Shown here one piece after another: positions 14,390-20,102 of a stretch of DNA of 20,102 nt; within the stretch, counting starts at the first letter, position 1; the number at the start of each line of letters is the position of its first letter. Source of the stretch: JBFMDN01 sp040753915 (GTDB taxonomy: Bacteria; Desulfobacterota; Desulfomonilia; Desulfomonilales; Desulfomonilaceae); NCBI GenBank assembly GCA_040753915.1, contig JBFMDN010000088.1, positions 1-20,102 on the forward strand, written 5' to 3'. The position numbers and the translations under genes are program-made. The notes beneath the pieces were generated by a model. The model saw nothing but the letters and a program-made list of their open reading frames with translations, was not told the origin of the DNA and searched no databases.

Positions 14390-15580
14390 CTAGAATCGAA
14401 ATGGCATTCCCCTCATGCTCGGACCAGGCTTCTTGGCGACTACGGCTTCCACCACAACGTTGTCTCCCGGTTTGAGATCTCCTCCGATCACGTGGGTACC
14501 CTCCAGGCCGGCGATTCCCACCTGCACGGAAACAGGGTAGATCTCTTTTCCGCCTACGAGCTTCCATACTCTTTTCCAGCCGTGCTCTAGGGCTGGCAGT
14601 TCGACCAATTCTCTCGGGAGTGAAGACATTGCCGGAGAAAACCGGAGTGCCTGGTCCGGAATGATAAGAGCGTCTCGCACTTCACTAATGAGTATCCGAA
14701 CATTGGCCGTCATACCAGGACGCAACAACAATTCCTCATTGCTGACGTCGAGAACCACGTTGTACGTTACTACATTCTGTTCGATCTTTGGTTCATTACG
14801 GATCTGGGTGACAGACGCCTGGAATTCCTTATCGGGAAACGCCGGAACAGTAAATGTGGCAACCTGGCCAACCCGTACCCGGCCTATGTCCGCCTCGTCC
14901 ACGTTGGTGTAAACCCTCATCCGCGTGAGATCCTCGGCTATCTTGAACAGAACGGGGGTCTGGAAGCTTGCGGTCACTGTCTGGCCCACGTCCATGCTCC
15001 GGCTGACCACAACGCCATCCACAGGGGCGTGGATCCGGGTGTAGCTAAGCTCGAGCTCGGCCTCGTGGAGCTTGGCCTCCATCTGGGCAACCCGTGCCCT
15101 ATCCACTCCCACCTGTGCCTGAGCGGCGTCGCTTCTGGTCTTTGTGGCATCGTACTCTTTCTGGCTGATGGACCCTTTTGCGATGAGGCCCTCGTCTCTG
15201 CGTAGATTGCGAGCTTCGTCCTCCGCTGTGACTTCAGACTTGGCCAGGGTAGCCTTGGCAGCTTCCAAGTCGGCCCGAGCCTGCCTCACCTTTGCCGAGA
15301 AGCGGTCAGGATCAATGAGTGCTATCAGCTCTCCTTTCTTCACCGCAGACTCAAAATCCGCATAGAGATCCTTTATCGTGCCGGAGACCTGGCTTCCTAC
15401 CAGGACCTCCACCAGAGGGGTCAGTGACCCGGTACTATTGATCTCCGCTCGTAGCACCCCTCTCTTCACCGGCACCGTGATGTAGCGCATCTCCGTTTCG
15501 GCCTCTCCCCCCCGACCGAATGCGAAGTAGAGTCCTACGGCGAGAACCATCACGAGGATGTAAAGGACAAGCCTTTTCAC
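14390..15580 (-). CDS. Periplasmic adaptor (membrane fusion protein), MacA/HlyD type
   Basis: 396-aa efflux adaptor anchored by an N-terminal membrane helix (LVLYILVMVLAVGLYFAFG, about 4-22). Seen: barrel-sandwich segment VLVGSQVSGTIKDLYADFESAVKKG (biotinyl-lipoyl half 1), a long coiled-coil hairpin of about residues 93-178 rich in Ala/Glu/Lys, then half 2 IHAPVDGVVVSRSMDVGQTV, a beta-barrel domain and a membrane-proximal domain. Family members bridge an inner-membrane ABC or RND pump to an outer-membrane channel. GTG 15580 has GGGGAG (15587-15592) six bases upstream. Follows the ABC ATPase by 34 bp and precedes the redox genes by 23 bp. The expected MacB-like permease is not in the window. 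Substrate unknown. Confidence 0.92.
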   Translation of the reverse strand: MKRLVLYILVMVLAVGLYFAFGRGGEAETEMRYITVPVKRGVLRAEINSTGSLTPLVEVLVGSQVSGTIKDLYADFESAVKKGELIALIDPDRFSAKVRQARADLEAAKATLAKSEVTAEDEARNLRRDEGLIAKGSISQKEYDATKTRSDAAQAQVGVDRARVAQMEAKLHEAELELSYTRIHAPVDGVVVSRSMDVGQTVTASFQTPVLFKIAEDLTRMRVYTNVDEADIGRVRVGQVATFTVPAFPDKEFQASVTQIRNEPKIEQNVVTYNVVLDVSNEELLLRPGMTANVRILISEVRDALIIPDQALRFSPAMSSLPRELVELPALEHGWKRVWKLVGGKEIYPVSVQVGIAGLEGTHVIGGDLKPGDNVVVEAVVAKKPGPSMRGMPFRF

Positions 15581-15586
15581 TGAGCT

Positions 15587-15592
15587 CTCCCC
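15587..15592 (-). promoter_or_regulatory. Ribosome-binding site deciding the GTG start of the adaptor gene
   Basis: On the minus strand GGGGAG is followed by six bases (AGCTCA) and GTG at 15580. The GTG codon places the membrane helix at the very N-terminus, as the family requires. Confidence 0.7.
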
Positions 15593-15614
15593 GCTCGACT
15601 ATCTGGGCATGATC

Positions 15615-16325
15615 TCATGTCCCTGTCACACGATCCCCTTCGATCCTGCCGTCACGAATGAGAATTACTCGGTCGGTCAATCTAGCGATCTCCGGATCAT
15701 GAGTTACCAGGACGAACGTTATGGAGCGTTCCGCGTTCAAGCTCCTGAAAACACCAATTATTTCCTCACTCGTTCGTGTATCGAGGTTTCCTGTTGGCTC
15801 ATCGGCAAGGATGATCTCCGGATCGTTGACAAGGGCCCGAGCAATGGCCACTCGCTGTTGCTGTCCGCCGGAAAGCTGAGCCGGCAAGTGGTCGGCCCGA
15901 TCCAACAGCCCCACTAGGCCAAGGGCCGTCCGAGAGACCGACCGGCGGTCTGCGCCCTTGACATGACCGTAAATGAGTGGAAGCTCAACATTCTGCAAAG
16001 CGGTGATCCGCGGCAGCAAGTTGAACCCCTGGAATACAAATCCTATCTTCCTGTTTCTTATGTCTGCTCGGCGATCACGGTCCAATCCGGACACGTCCTC
16101 TCCGTCCAGAAAATAACTTCCTGATGAAGGGACATCGAGGCACCCCAAAATGTTCATGAGCGTGGACTTGCCCGAACCCGAAGGACCCATGATGGAGAGA
16201 AACTCACCGGATTCAATTTTTAGATTCACGGATATCAAAGCCGGCACCTCAATGACACCGGCTTTGTACGTCTTCGAGAGGTTTTCCATCACTATCAGCG
16301 GCACGCGTACTTCCTCTCGCTGCAT
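15615..16325 (-). CDS. ABC transporter ATP-binding protein, MacB/LolD type
   Basis: 236-aa stand-alone ATPase subunit, peripheral to the inner membrane. Seen: Walker A GPSGSGKST (47-55), Q-loop FVFQGFNLLPRIT (Gln99), signature LSGGQQQRVAIARAL (151-165), Walker B IILADEPTGNLD (171-182) and switch His209 in LVTHD. The FQxFNLLP and EPTGNLD segments are typical of the LolD/MacB/FtsE class, which works with FtsX-like permeases in lipoprotein or macrolide-type export. The start is uncertain: ATG 16325 has no ribosome-binding site, while in-frame GTG 16304 has AGAGG eight bases upstream and would shorten it by seven residues. No permease is encoded here; the next gene is the adaptor. Confidence 0.93.
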   Translation of the reverse strand: MQREEVRVPLIVMENLSKTYKAGVIEVPALISVNLKIESGEFLSIMGPSGSGKSTLMNILGCLDVPSSGSYFLDGEDVSGLDRDRRADIRNRKIGFVFQGFNLLPRITALQNVELPLIYGHVKGADRRSVSRTALGLVGLLDRADHLPAQLSGGQQQRVAIARALVNDPEIILADEPTGNLDTRTSEEIIGVFRSLNAERSITFVLVTHDPEIARLTDRVILIRDGRIEGDRVTGT

Positions 16326-16353
16326 TCGAGCTGTGGCGGAACCGATCTGCTCA

Positions 16354-16716
16354 CTATGGTATCTGGGATTCCAAGGCGACTTTCAATTTCTCTTTCAGCT
16401 CCGACAGGTCGGAGCTCTTTACCACGTAGTAGTCTGCGGCCACGGCTTTCAGATCCACTTTGAAGCTGGAATATGCCGAATTGAGAATGACCGGAAGATC
16501 GTAGTATTTTTTCCTCAGTTCCTGCAGCAAATCCAGGCCGTTGAATTCTCGCATCTTGATATCGAGTACCACGCAGTCGGGATTTTCTTTTTCTACCACA
16601 AGCAAGAGATCCTTGCCATCCGGAAGCGTGATTACATCGTATCCTTCATCCTGAAGCTCCATAGAATAGAGCATCCTGATGCCTTCTTCATCATCAACAA
16701 TGAGTATCTTCGCCAT
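16354..16716 (-). CDS. Single-domain response regulator (receiver only)
   Basis: 120-aa CheY-like receiver with no output domain. Seen: acidic pocket Asp8-Asp9, phosphoacceptor Asp52 in VVLDIKM, switch Ser80 in LNSAY, and Lys100 in YYVVKSS. All catalytic positions are intact, so it should be phosphorylated by a histidine kinase, but none is encoded nearby. It could act as a phosphorelay intermediate or bind a partner protein. ATG 16716 has AAGGAG six bases upstream. It lies 67 bp after the glycosyltransferase-like gene and 28 bp before the ABC ATPase on the same strand, so it is probably co-transcribed. What it controls is not evident. Confidence 0.92.
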   Translation of the reverse strand: MAKILIVDDEEGIRMLYSMELQDEGYDVITLPDGKDLLLVVEKENPDCVVLDIKMREFNGLDLLQELRKKYYDLPVILNSAYSSFKVDLKAVAADYYVVKSSDLSELKEKLKVALESQIP

Positions 16717-16783
16717 ATTGGGCTCCTTCCACCCAGTAACCCTGATCCAATGTGCACGGAAAGGCTTCGCCGAAACGTTTCAC

Positions 16784-17980
16784 TCAGAGCTGACGCTCGG
16801 TCCAGCGTTCCACGAGGTACGGCTTGAATTGCTCAAAGACCAGACATTGATTCTCGGTATACACCTCCACCTGTTGAACGCTCATTGCCTCGGTTTCCAG
16901 AACAAACGATAGCGTCTTGGCATAGTAGAGAGTCAACAGTGCATCCAGGAGATCCTCCTCCCGAACAACCTGCCTTTTGAAGCTCACGGCCGCGTCGTAC
17001 ACGATCTTCGCCCACAGGCTGGGAGAGAACGTGTTTCTTCTCATTGCGGCATTGAGGAAACGCTCGAGGTTGTCCAAATTGTCCCCGGCGAGAATCGTTC
17101 GGCATATCCCCCATTGTCCGGCCAGACGCTGAAAAACCAGGTCACGCAGACCGGAAACGTCCAAATCCACTGTCGGGTTAGAATCCATTGACTCGGACCG
17201 TACTCCGAACACCGCCGTCGGTTTACTCCATTTCACGTGCAGCCAGAATCCCTCGTGCCTGCACATGAGCTCGAACACCGATTGTAGCACCCGTTTGACT
17301 TCGCCCTCGGACGCTGCAGGAAAAAGCTCCGGCCTCGGATTTCCCATGTAAGACTGAATGAGAAGAGCCTTGGCTTTCATCGCGGTAGTGGTGACCCATA
17401 CCCGTGAGCTGGCACTGTTCCGGCGGATCCTCTCGGATTCGTGGAACAGGGCTGCCATACGGCCGGAGAATCCAAGCTCGTCGCCAAGGGGCTGCCTGAT
17501 TCGCCGCCCGTACAGAGAACGCACGAGAGGGTACACCAAGTTGCTCGTGAAGGGCCCAGAGTACTTTCGCAACAAATACAGAGGGGAAACAAAATCATAG
17601 TTTTGAAAAAGGGGCTCAAAAAGGTTTCGAATGAAGCGGTACGAGGAAGCGAGCCGCTCGGCTTCAATGGCTACCGCGGCTTGGCAGCCCAACTCGACGA
17701 CCTGCTGAAGCAGCAACTCGAAGCAATTTCCGCCGTGCCCGTTGCCCGCTTCAAGATAGATCTTGGGCGACGCCGTGGGAATATCCATAAAGGTTTGTCG
17801 TGCACTTTCGTCCGATTTCCCATTGCAGCAGATGAGGGTTAATGAGCGTCCGGGATAGTGCGAACACAAGTCTCTGTCTATCTGTTCCAGGGCGATGGAC
17901 AGCAAATCCGGAGATCCGAGGATCCCGACCGCGAGATCGGCGTAGGCCACTCCCCGGGGGTTGTCGTGCATGAGCTTCAT
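16784..17980 (-). CDS. Glycosyltransferase-like protein with altered DxD site
   Basis: About 398-aa protein resembling GT-A-fold glycosyltransferases of the mannosylglycerate-synthase-like group. Seen: N-terminal ADLAVGILGSPDLLSIALEQ and LTLICCNGKSDE (nucleotide-sugar half), the block YDFVSPLYLLRKYSGPFTSNLVYPL, and YGRRIRQPLGDELGFSG, which is diagnostic of the group. The metal-binding DxD expected before this block reads AIEAERL, so Glu106-Ala-Glu108 replaces Asp-x-Asp. Activity may be altered or lost. ATG 17980 (GAGG nine bases upstream) is preferred to GTG 18043, because the promoter-like TACAAT at 18034-18039 would place the transcript start inside the longer version. First gene of the eight-gene minus-strand run. 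The sugar donor and acceptor are unknown. Confidence 0.75.
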   Translation of the reverse strand: MKLMHDNPRGVAYADLAVGILGSPDLLSIALEQIDRDLCSHYPGRSLTLICCNGKSDESARQTFMDIPTASPKIYLEAGNGHGGNCFELLLQQVVELGCQAAVAIEAERLASSYRFIRNLFEPLFQNYDFVSPLYLLRKYSGPFTSNLVYPLVRSLYGRRIRQPLGDELGFSGRMAALFHESERIRRNSASSRVWVTTTAMKAKALLIQSYMGNPRPELFPAASEGEVKRVLQSVFELMCRHEGFWLHVKWSKPTAVFGVRSESMDSNPTVDLDVSGLRDLVFQRLAGQWGICRTILAGDNLDNLERFLNAAMRRNTFSPSLWAKIVYDAAVSFKRQVVREEDLLDALLTLYYAKTLSFVLETEAMSVQQVEVYTENQCLVFEQFKPYLVERWTERQL

Positions 17981-18033
17981 TCCAGAAGGCCTCGCACCAT
18001 GGGTCGCTTCATTCCGACCTTTTCTCACGACGT

Positions 18034-18061
18034 ATTGTATCACAAATGATTACCGGATCAA
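18034..18061 (-). promoter_or_regulatory. Sigma70-type promoter for the glycosyltransferase-to-OFOR gene run
   Basis: Minus strand: -35 TTGATC (18056-18061), 16-bp spacer, -10 TACAAT (18034-18039, five of six). Predicted start near 18027, about 47 nt before ATG 17980. No other equally good promoter was noticed in the short gaps of the downstream run. Confidence 0.6.
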
Positions 18062-18166
18062 CCCTCGGTCATGCCTTTCCCTCATTCAGTCTCATTTGAT
18101 CGGACCTCGGTTACGTGCTAAAGAACAGTCCAAGAACGCAGCAGCGACCCGGAGACTAAGAAGATT

Positions 18167-18194
18167 GGCAGACGCCGGCACACGCCGGCCTGCC
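18167..18194 (+). other. Hairpin in the scpB leader
   Basis: GGCAG (18167-18171) pairs with CTGCC (18190-18194), and GCCGGC (18174-18179) with GCCGGC (18184-18189) around an ACAC loop, with a two-base bulge (18172-18173). It ends about 32 bases before the GTG of scpB. It could shape the leader or be a remnant repeat; no T-run follows. Confidence 0.35.
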
Positions 18195-18226
18195 TGCATC
18201 CGAGAATTGGGGAGTATTCCTATTCC

Positions 18227-18769
18227 GTGGACAGAAATCTACTCAAGTCTATCATTGAGGGAGTGATTTTCGCTCATTCGGAGCCTCTGAGTGCTGACTC
18301 CCTCGCCACTGCTATCCAGGGTACCACTCGAGACGAGATCCAGAGCCTGCTTGACGAGTTGGAACAAGAATATCGTAGGCGATCTCGCGGCTTTGTCCTC
18401 GCCAGGGTTGCAGGCGGATATCAATTCAGGTCCTTGCCAAACGTGGCCCCCTGGATACTGGAAATGAAGAAGGTCAAACCTTCCAGGCTTAGCAAAGCCG
18501 CCCTCGAGACACTTGCCATCGTGGCGTACAATCAACCAATCACGCGGGCAGAGATCGAACAGATTCGAGGAGTGGAAAGCGCAGGAATCATGAAGAATCT
18601 CCTGGAACGGGACCTGCTCTGTGTGGTGGGCAGGAAAGACGTTCCGGGTCGTCCCATCCTCTACGGGACGTCGCGGCGCTTCCTTGAGGTGTTCGGTCTC
18701 GCGGACCTCGCGTCGCTTCCTCCCTTGCCTGACATCGAGTCCCTGGAGGTACCCTCCCAAGACCGATGA
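18227..18769 (+). CDS. scpB: Segregation and condensation protein B
   Basis: ScpB of about normal length (180 aa), a cytoplasmic kleisin-associated subunit of the SMC-ScpAB condensin. Seen: two winged-helix domains, the first spanning about 1-85 (IIEGVIFAHSEPLSADSLA; GFVLARVAGGYQFRS) and the second from about 90 with the family signature LSKAALETLAIVAYNQPITRAEIEQIRGV, then LLERDLLCVVGRKDVPGRPILYGTS and FLEVFGL. The start is GTG 18227, 12 bases after GGGGAG, so the spacing is rather long. ScpA, often the preceding gene, is absent; the upstream gene is divergent. Divergent promoter space (18044-18226) is shared with the minus-strand run. Confidence 0.95.
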   Translation: MDRNLLKSIIEGVIFAHSEPLSADSLATAIQGTTRDEIQSLLDELEQEYRRRSRGFVLARVAGGYQFRSLPNVAPWILEMKKVKPSRLSKAALETLAIVAYNQPITRAEIEQIRGVESAGIMKNLLERDLLCVVGRKDVPGRPILYGTSRRFLEVFGLADLASLPPLPDIESLEVPSQDR

Positions 18770-18794
18770 ACACCGTGCGAGTGCGGAATGCGAT

Positions 18795-18832
18795 TTGACT
18801 ATCGTCTGTCTCGTTACTACTTAACTTATAAC
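18795..18832 (+). promoter_or_regulatory. Possible promoter upstream of the small secreted protein gene
   Basis: TTGACT at 18795-18800 is a good -35, but the best -10 (TATAAC at 18827-18832) lies 26 bp away and closer hexamers are poor. It is the only AT-rich promoter-like patch in the 267-bp gap. A 7-bp hairpin (GCGTCGT 18841-18847 with ACGACGC 18856-18862) follows directly. The rest of the gap to 19036 holds no recognisable gene. Confidence 0.3.
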
Positions 18833-19036
18833 GAAATGGTGCGTCGTGCTGGAAGACGACGCGAAAGTCTTGGGCAACGAGGGAGAACCAAGAGATCTAT
18901 TGCTGAGAGATAGCTCCCGACGTGTACCGTGTGACTGCCGCTGCTCATCATCTGCTCGAGAAAAGGTCTCCCTCATTACCCCGCACGTCGGGACGGCCGT
19001 TCCCTGTAAAGGCAGGTACATACGGAGGCGAATAAA

Positions 19037-19399
19037 ATGAGATCATCAATCACAGTCATGGCAATTGCACTTGTCACATTCGGTTTGACGTTGTGGGATG
19101 GCGGAGTGGCATCCGCGGCCCAGGCCATTGACACGAGAGTGGCTCTTCAGGCAACAGCCATGACTGACACGGTTGTTCGCCCTGACGGATCGATTCCCCA
19201 CATGCTCGTCAAGAAGGGCTGGAGGCGAGGCTGGCATGGTGGAATAGGTTACAGGAGCTGGCATCGCTACCCGAAATGGAGTTTCTATGGCGGGTATCCC
19301 TACTATTACTATTGGGGCTATCCGTACTCGTGGGGGTATCCGTACGGGAAATACAGTTACCGCTACTATAAGAAGCCGCTATATTGGCATTGGTACTGA
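19037..19399 (+). CDS. Small secreted Tyr/Trp-rich protein
   Basis: 120 aa, function unknown. Seen: a Sec-type signal peptide (residues 1 to about 27, hydrophobic VMAIALVTFGLTL, cleavage likely after ASA at 25-27), a short linker with PDGSIPHML, then from residue 69 a 52-residue tail with 18 Tyr and 6 Trp, plus many Gly and Pro, including GYPY-type repeats at GGYPY, WGYPYS and WGYPYG. There are no cysteines and no known enzymatic motif. Low-complexity aromatic tails of this kind occur in small exported proteins of unclear role, possibly envelope- or matrix-associated. ATG 19037 has GGAGG eight bases upstream (19024-19028). Monocistronic, ended by the hairpin at 19472-19499. Confidence 0.8.
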   Translation: MRSSITVMAIALVTFGLTLWDGGVASAAQAIDTRVALQATAMTDTVVRPDGSIPHMLVKKGWRRGWHGGIGYRSWHRYPKWSFYGGYPYYYYWGYPYSWGYPYGKYSYRYYKKPLYWHWY

Positions 19400-19471
19400 G
19401 CAAATCTCGGTGGGGTTGCCCCAAACAAGCGGCATAGAGAGCCGAGAATAAGGCATGAGTCCTCAGAGGGA

Positions 19472-19515
19472 GCAGGAGCTCCGATTCCGGAGCTCCTGCC
19501 TTATGTCCTGTTTTT
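19472..19515. terminator. Strong hairpin terminator between convergent genes
   Basis: GCAGGAGCTCCG (19472-19483) pairs perfectly with CGGAGCTCCTGC (19488-19499) around an ATTC loop. On the plus strand TTTTT (19511-19515) follows 11 bases later, so the U-tract is displaced. It lies 72 bp past the secreted protein stop and 27 bp past the RRM gene stop, so it can serve both. ATAAGGCA (19448-19455) is complementary to TGCCTTAT (19497-19504) and could compete with the base of the stem. Confidence 0.75.
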
Positions 19516-19526
19516 GAGCTCTGCGA

Positions 19527-19844
19527 TTACCAGCGGGATCTGCCACCCCTGTCACCTCTGTCGCCCCTGTCTCTTCGGGAATCTCCTCCTGATCTGTTCC
19601 TCGGACGAGCTTCGTTCACTTTGAGGGAACGACCATTGAATTCCTTGGAATCCAGTTCCTCGATCGCACGCAACCCCTCTTCACGATTCGGCATCTCTAC
19701 GAACCCGAATCCTCGAGAGCGCCCGGTGAACTGGTCCGAGATGATCTTGGCGGAATCCACGGTACCGTAATTCTCGAACAGCCCCCGAAGGTCGTTCTCA
19801 TCTGAATTGAATGATAGGTTTCCTACGTAGATGTTGATTCCCAT
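19527..19844 (-). CDS. RRM-domain RNA-binding protein
   Basis: Small single-stranded RNA-binding protein, 105 aa, cytoplasmic. Seen: one RRM at about 3-80 with RNP2 IYVGNL (5-10) and RNP1 RGFGFVEM (44-51), both with the RNA-stacking aromatics, then an Arg/Gly/Asp-rich tail (84-105) with RDRGDRGDRGG repeats. This layout is typical of bacterial and cyanobacterial Rbp proteins, several of which are cold-inducible. ATG 19844 is preferred (AAGGAG at 19854-19859, nine bases upstream); the frame stays open to 19967 but that part has no RRM relation. Expressed from its own promoter at 20058-20084 with a long leader. Codes alone, convergent with the secreted protein gene. Confidence 0.95.
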   Translation of the reverse strand: MGINIYVGNLSFNSDENDLRGLFENYGTVDSAKIISDQFTGRSRGFGFVEMPNREEGLRAIEELDSKEFNGRSLKVNEARPRNRSGGDSRRDRGDRGDRGGRSRW

Positions 19845-19860
19845 TCTGTGGCTCTCCTTC

Positions 19861-19895
19861 AAAAATAAGCACCCACGCGTTTCGATCGAGTGCTT
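19861..19895 (-). promoter_or_regulatory. Terminator-like hairpin in the RRM gene leader
   Basis: On the minus strand AAGCAC (19895-19890) pairs with GTGCTT (19872-19867) around a 17-nt loop containing palindromic TCGATCGA and ACGCGT, followed by ATTTTTG (19866-19860), which runs straight into the ribosome-binding site AAGGAG. It could act as an attenuator or control access to the ribosome-binding site. Confidence 0.45.
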
Positions 19896-20057
19896 TGTGG
19901 TGACGAACGAGGGCTCGGTGTGAACGTGGAAAAACCGACTGGCACATAAACCTGGCATCCTCGGCACGGGCGCCTCTGTTCTTAGCTCTTACTCTTGTGT
20001 CACACCCGCGGTCCCGAGTTATGGCTCTTGGAGGAACAAGTTAAGGCTAGCACGTAT

Positions 20058-20084
20058 ATTATACCAACCCACCCTTCCCGTCAA
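20058..20084 (-). promoter_or_regulatory. Promoter of the RRM gene
   Basis: Minus strand: TTGACG (20079-20084), 15-bp spacer, perfect TATAAT (20058-20063); reading the -10 as TAATAT gives a 17-bp spacer. The predicted start near 20050 gives a leader of about 205 nt before ATG 19844. Confidence 0.65.
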
Positions 20085-20102
20085 CCATCCGCTTGCAACA
20101 GC

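Noticed and set aside
18239..18760. 173-codon minus-strand frame
   Set aside because: Antisense to scpB, which has clear family motifs.
18846..19040. 64-codon frame between scpB and the secreted protein gene
   Set aside because: No ribosome-binding site, no resemblance to a family, and it overlaps the start region of the real downstream gene.

Overview
The window looks like a stretch of a bacterial chromosome. Gene content suggests an anaerobic or facultatively anaerobic proteobacterium-like organism, most plausibly a Desulfobacterota ('deltaproteobacterial') lineage. The pointers are an oxygen-sensitive 2-oxoacid:ferredoxin oxidoreductase tied to Fe-S flavoproteins, an acyl-CoA dehydrogenase with its own ETF, and a GC-rich genome with short hairpin repeats between genes. 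This placement is inference from gene families; there is no rRNA or other phylogenetic marker here.

Left part (about 1-6210). After a repeat-bearing intergenic stretch comes a minus-strand cluster, read from right to left: histidine phosphatase-fold protein, acyl-CoA dehydrogenase of the ACAD10/11 type, TetR regulator, and aminoglycoside-phosphotransferase-like kinase. Diverging from it on the plus strand are etfB and etfA. The divergent spacer holds a 26-bp near-perfect palindrome (4357-4382) beside a good sigma70-type promoter facing the minus-strand genes, a strong candidate operator for the TetR protein. The kinase and dehydrogenase domains that are fused in mammalian ACAD11 are separate genes here. 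The likely pathway is phosphorylation and dehydration/oxidation of hydroxyacyl-CoAs, with electrons leaving through EtfBA.

Middle part (6210-9006). A structure-rich convergent intergenic region (three nested or long inverted repeats) is followed by a minus-strand pair: a WYL-domain transcriptional regulator and an ARPP-1/DUF6569-like protein. A stretch with two copies of a hairpin repeat lies upstream of this pair.

Right-centre (9007-17980). Eight minus-strand genes run head to tail with gaps of 67 bp or less: a glycosyltransferase-like protein, a stand-alone receiver protein, a MacB/LolD-type ABC ATPase, a MacA-type periplasmic adaptor, a large Fe-S/FAD NAD(P)H oxidoreductase, a smaller FAD protein, and a gamma-alpha-fused OFOR subunit followed by the OFOR beta subunit. 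The last four are almost certainly one redox unit (spacings 2 bp, 1 bp and a 4-bp overlap). A promoter-like sequence at 18034-18061 could serve the whole run.

Right end (18050-20102). scpB (chromosome condensation) is on the plus strand, then a small secreted Tyr/Trp-rich protein, a hairpin terminator, and a minus-strand RRM RNA-binding protein whose leader of about 200 nt contains a terminator-like hairpin just before the ribosome-binding site.

No tRNA, rRNA, CRISPR array, insertion sequence or complete mobile element was recognised.
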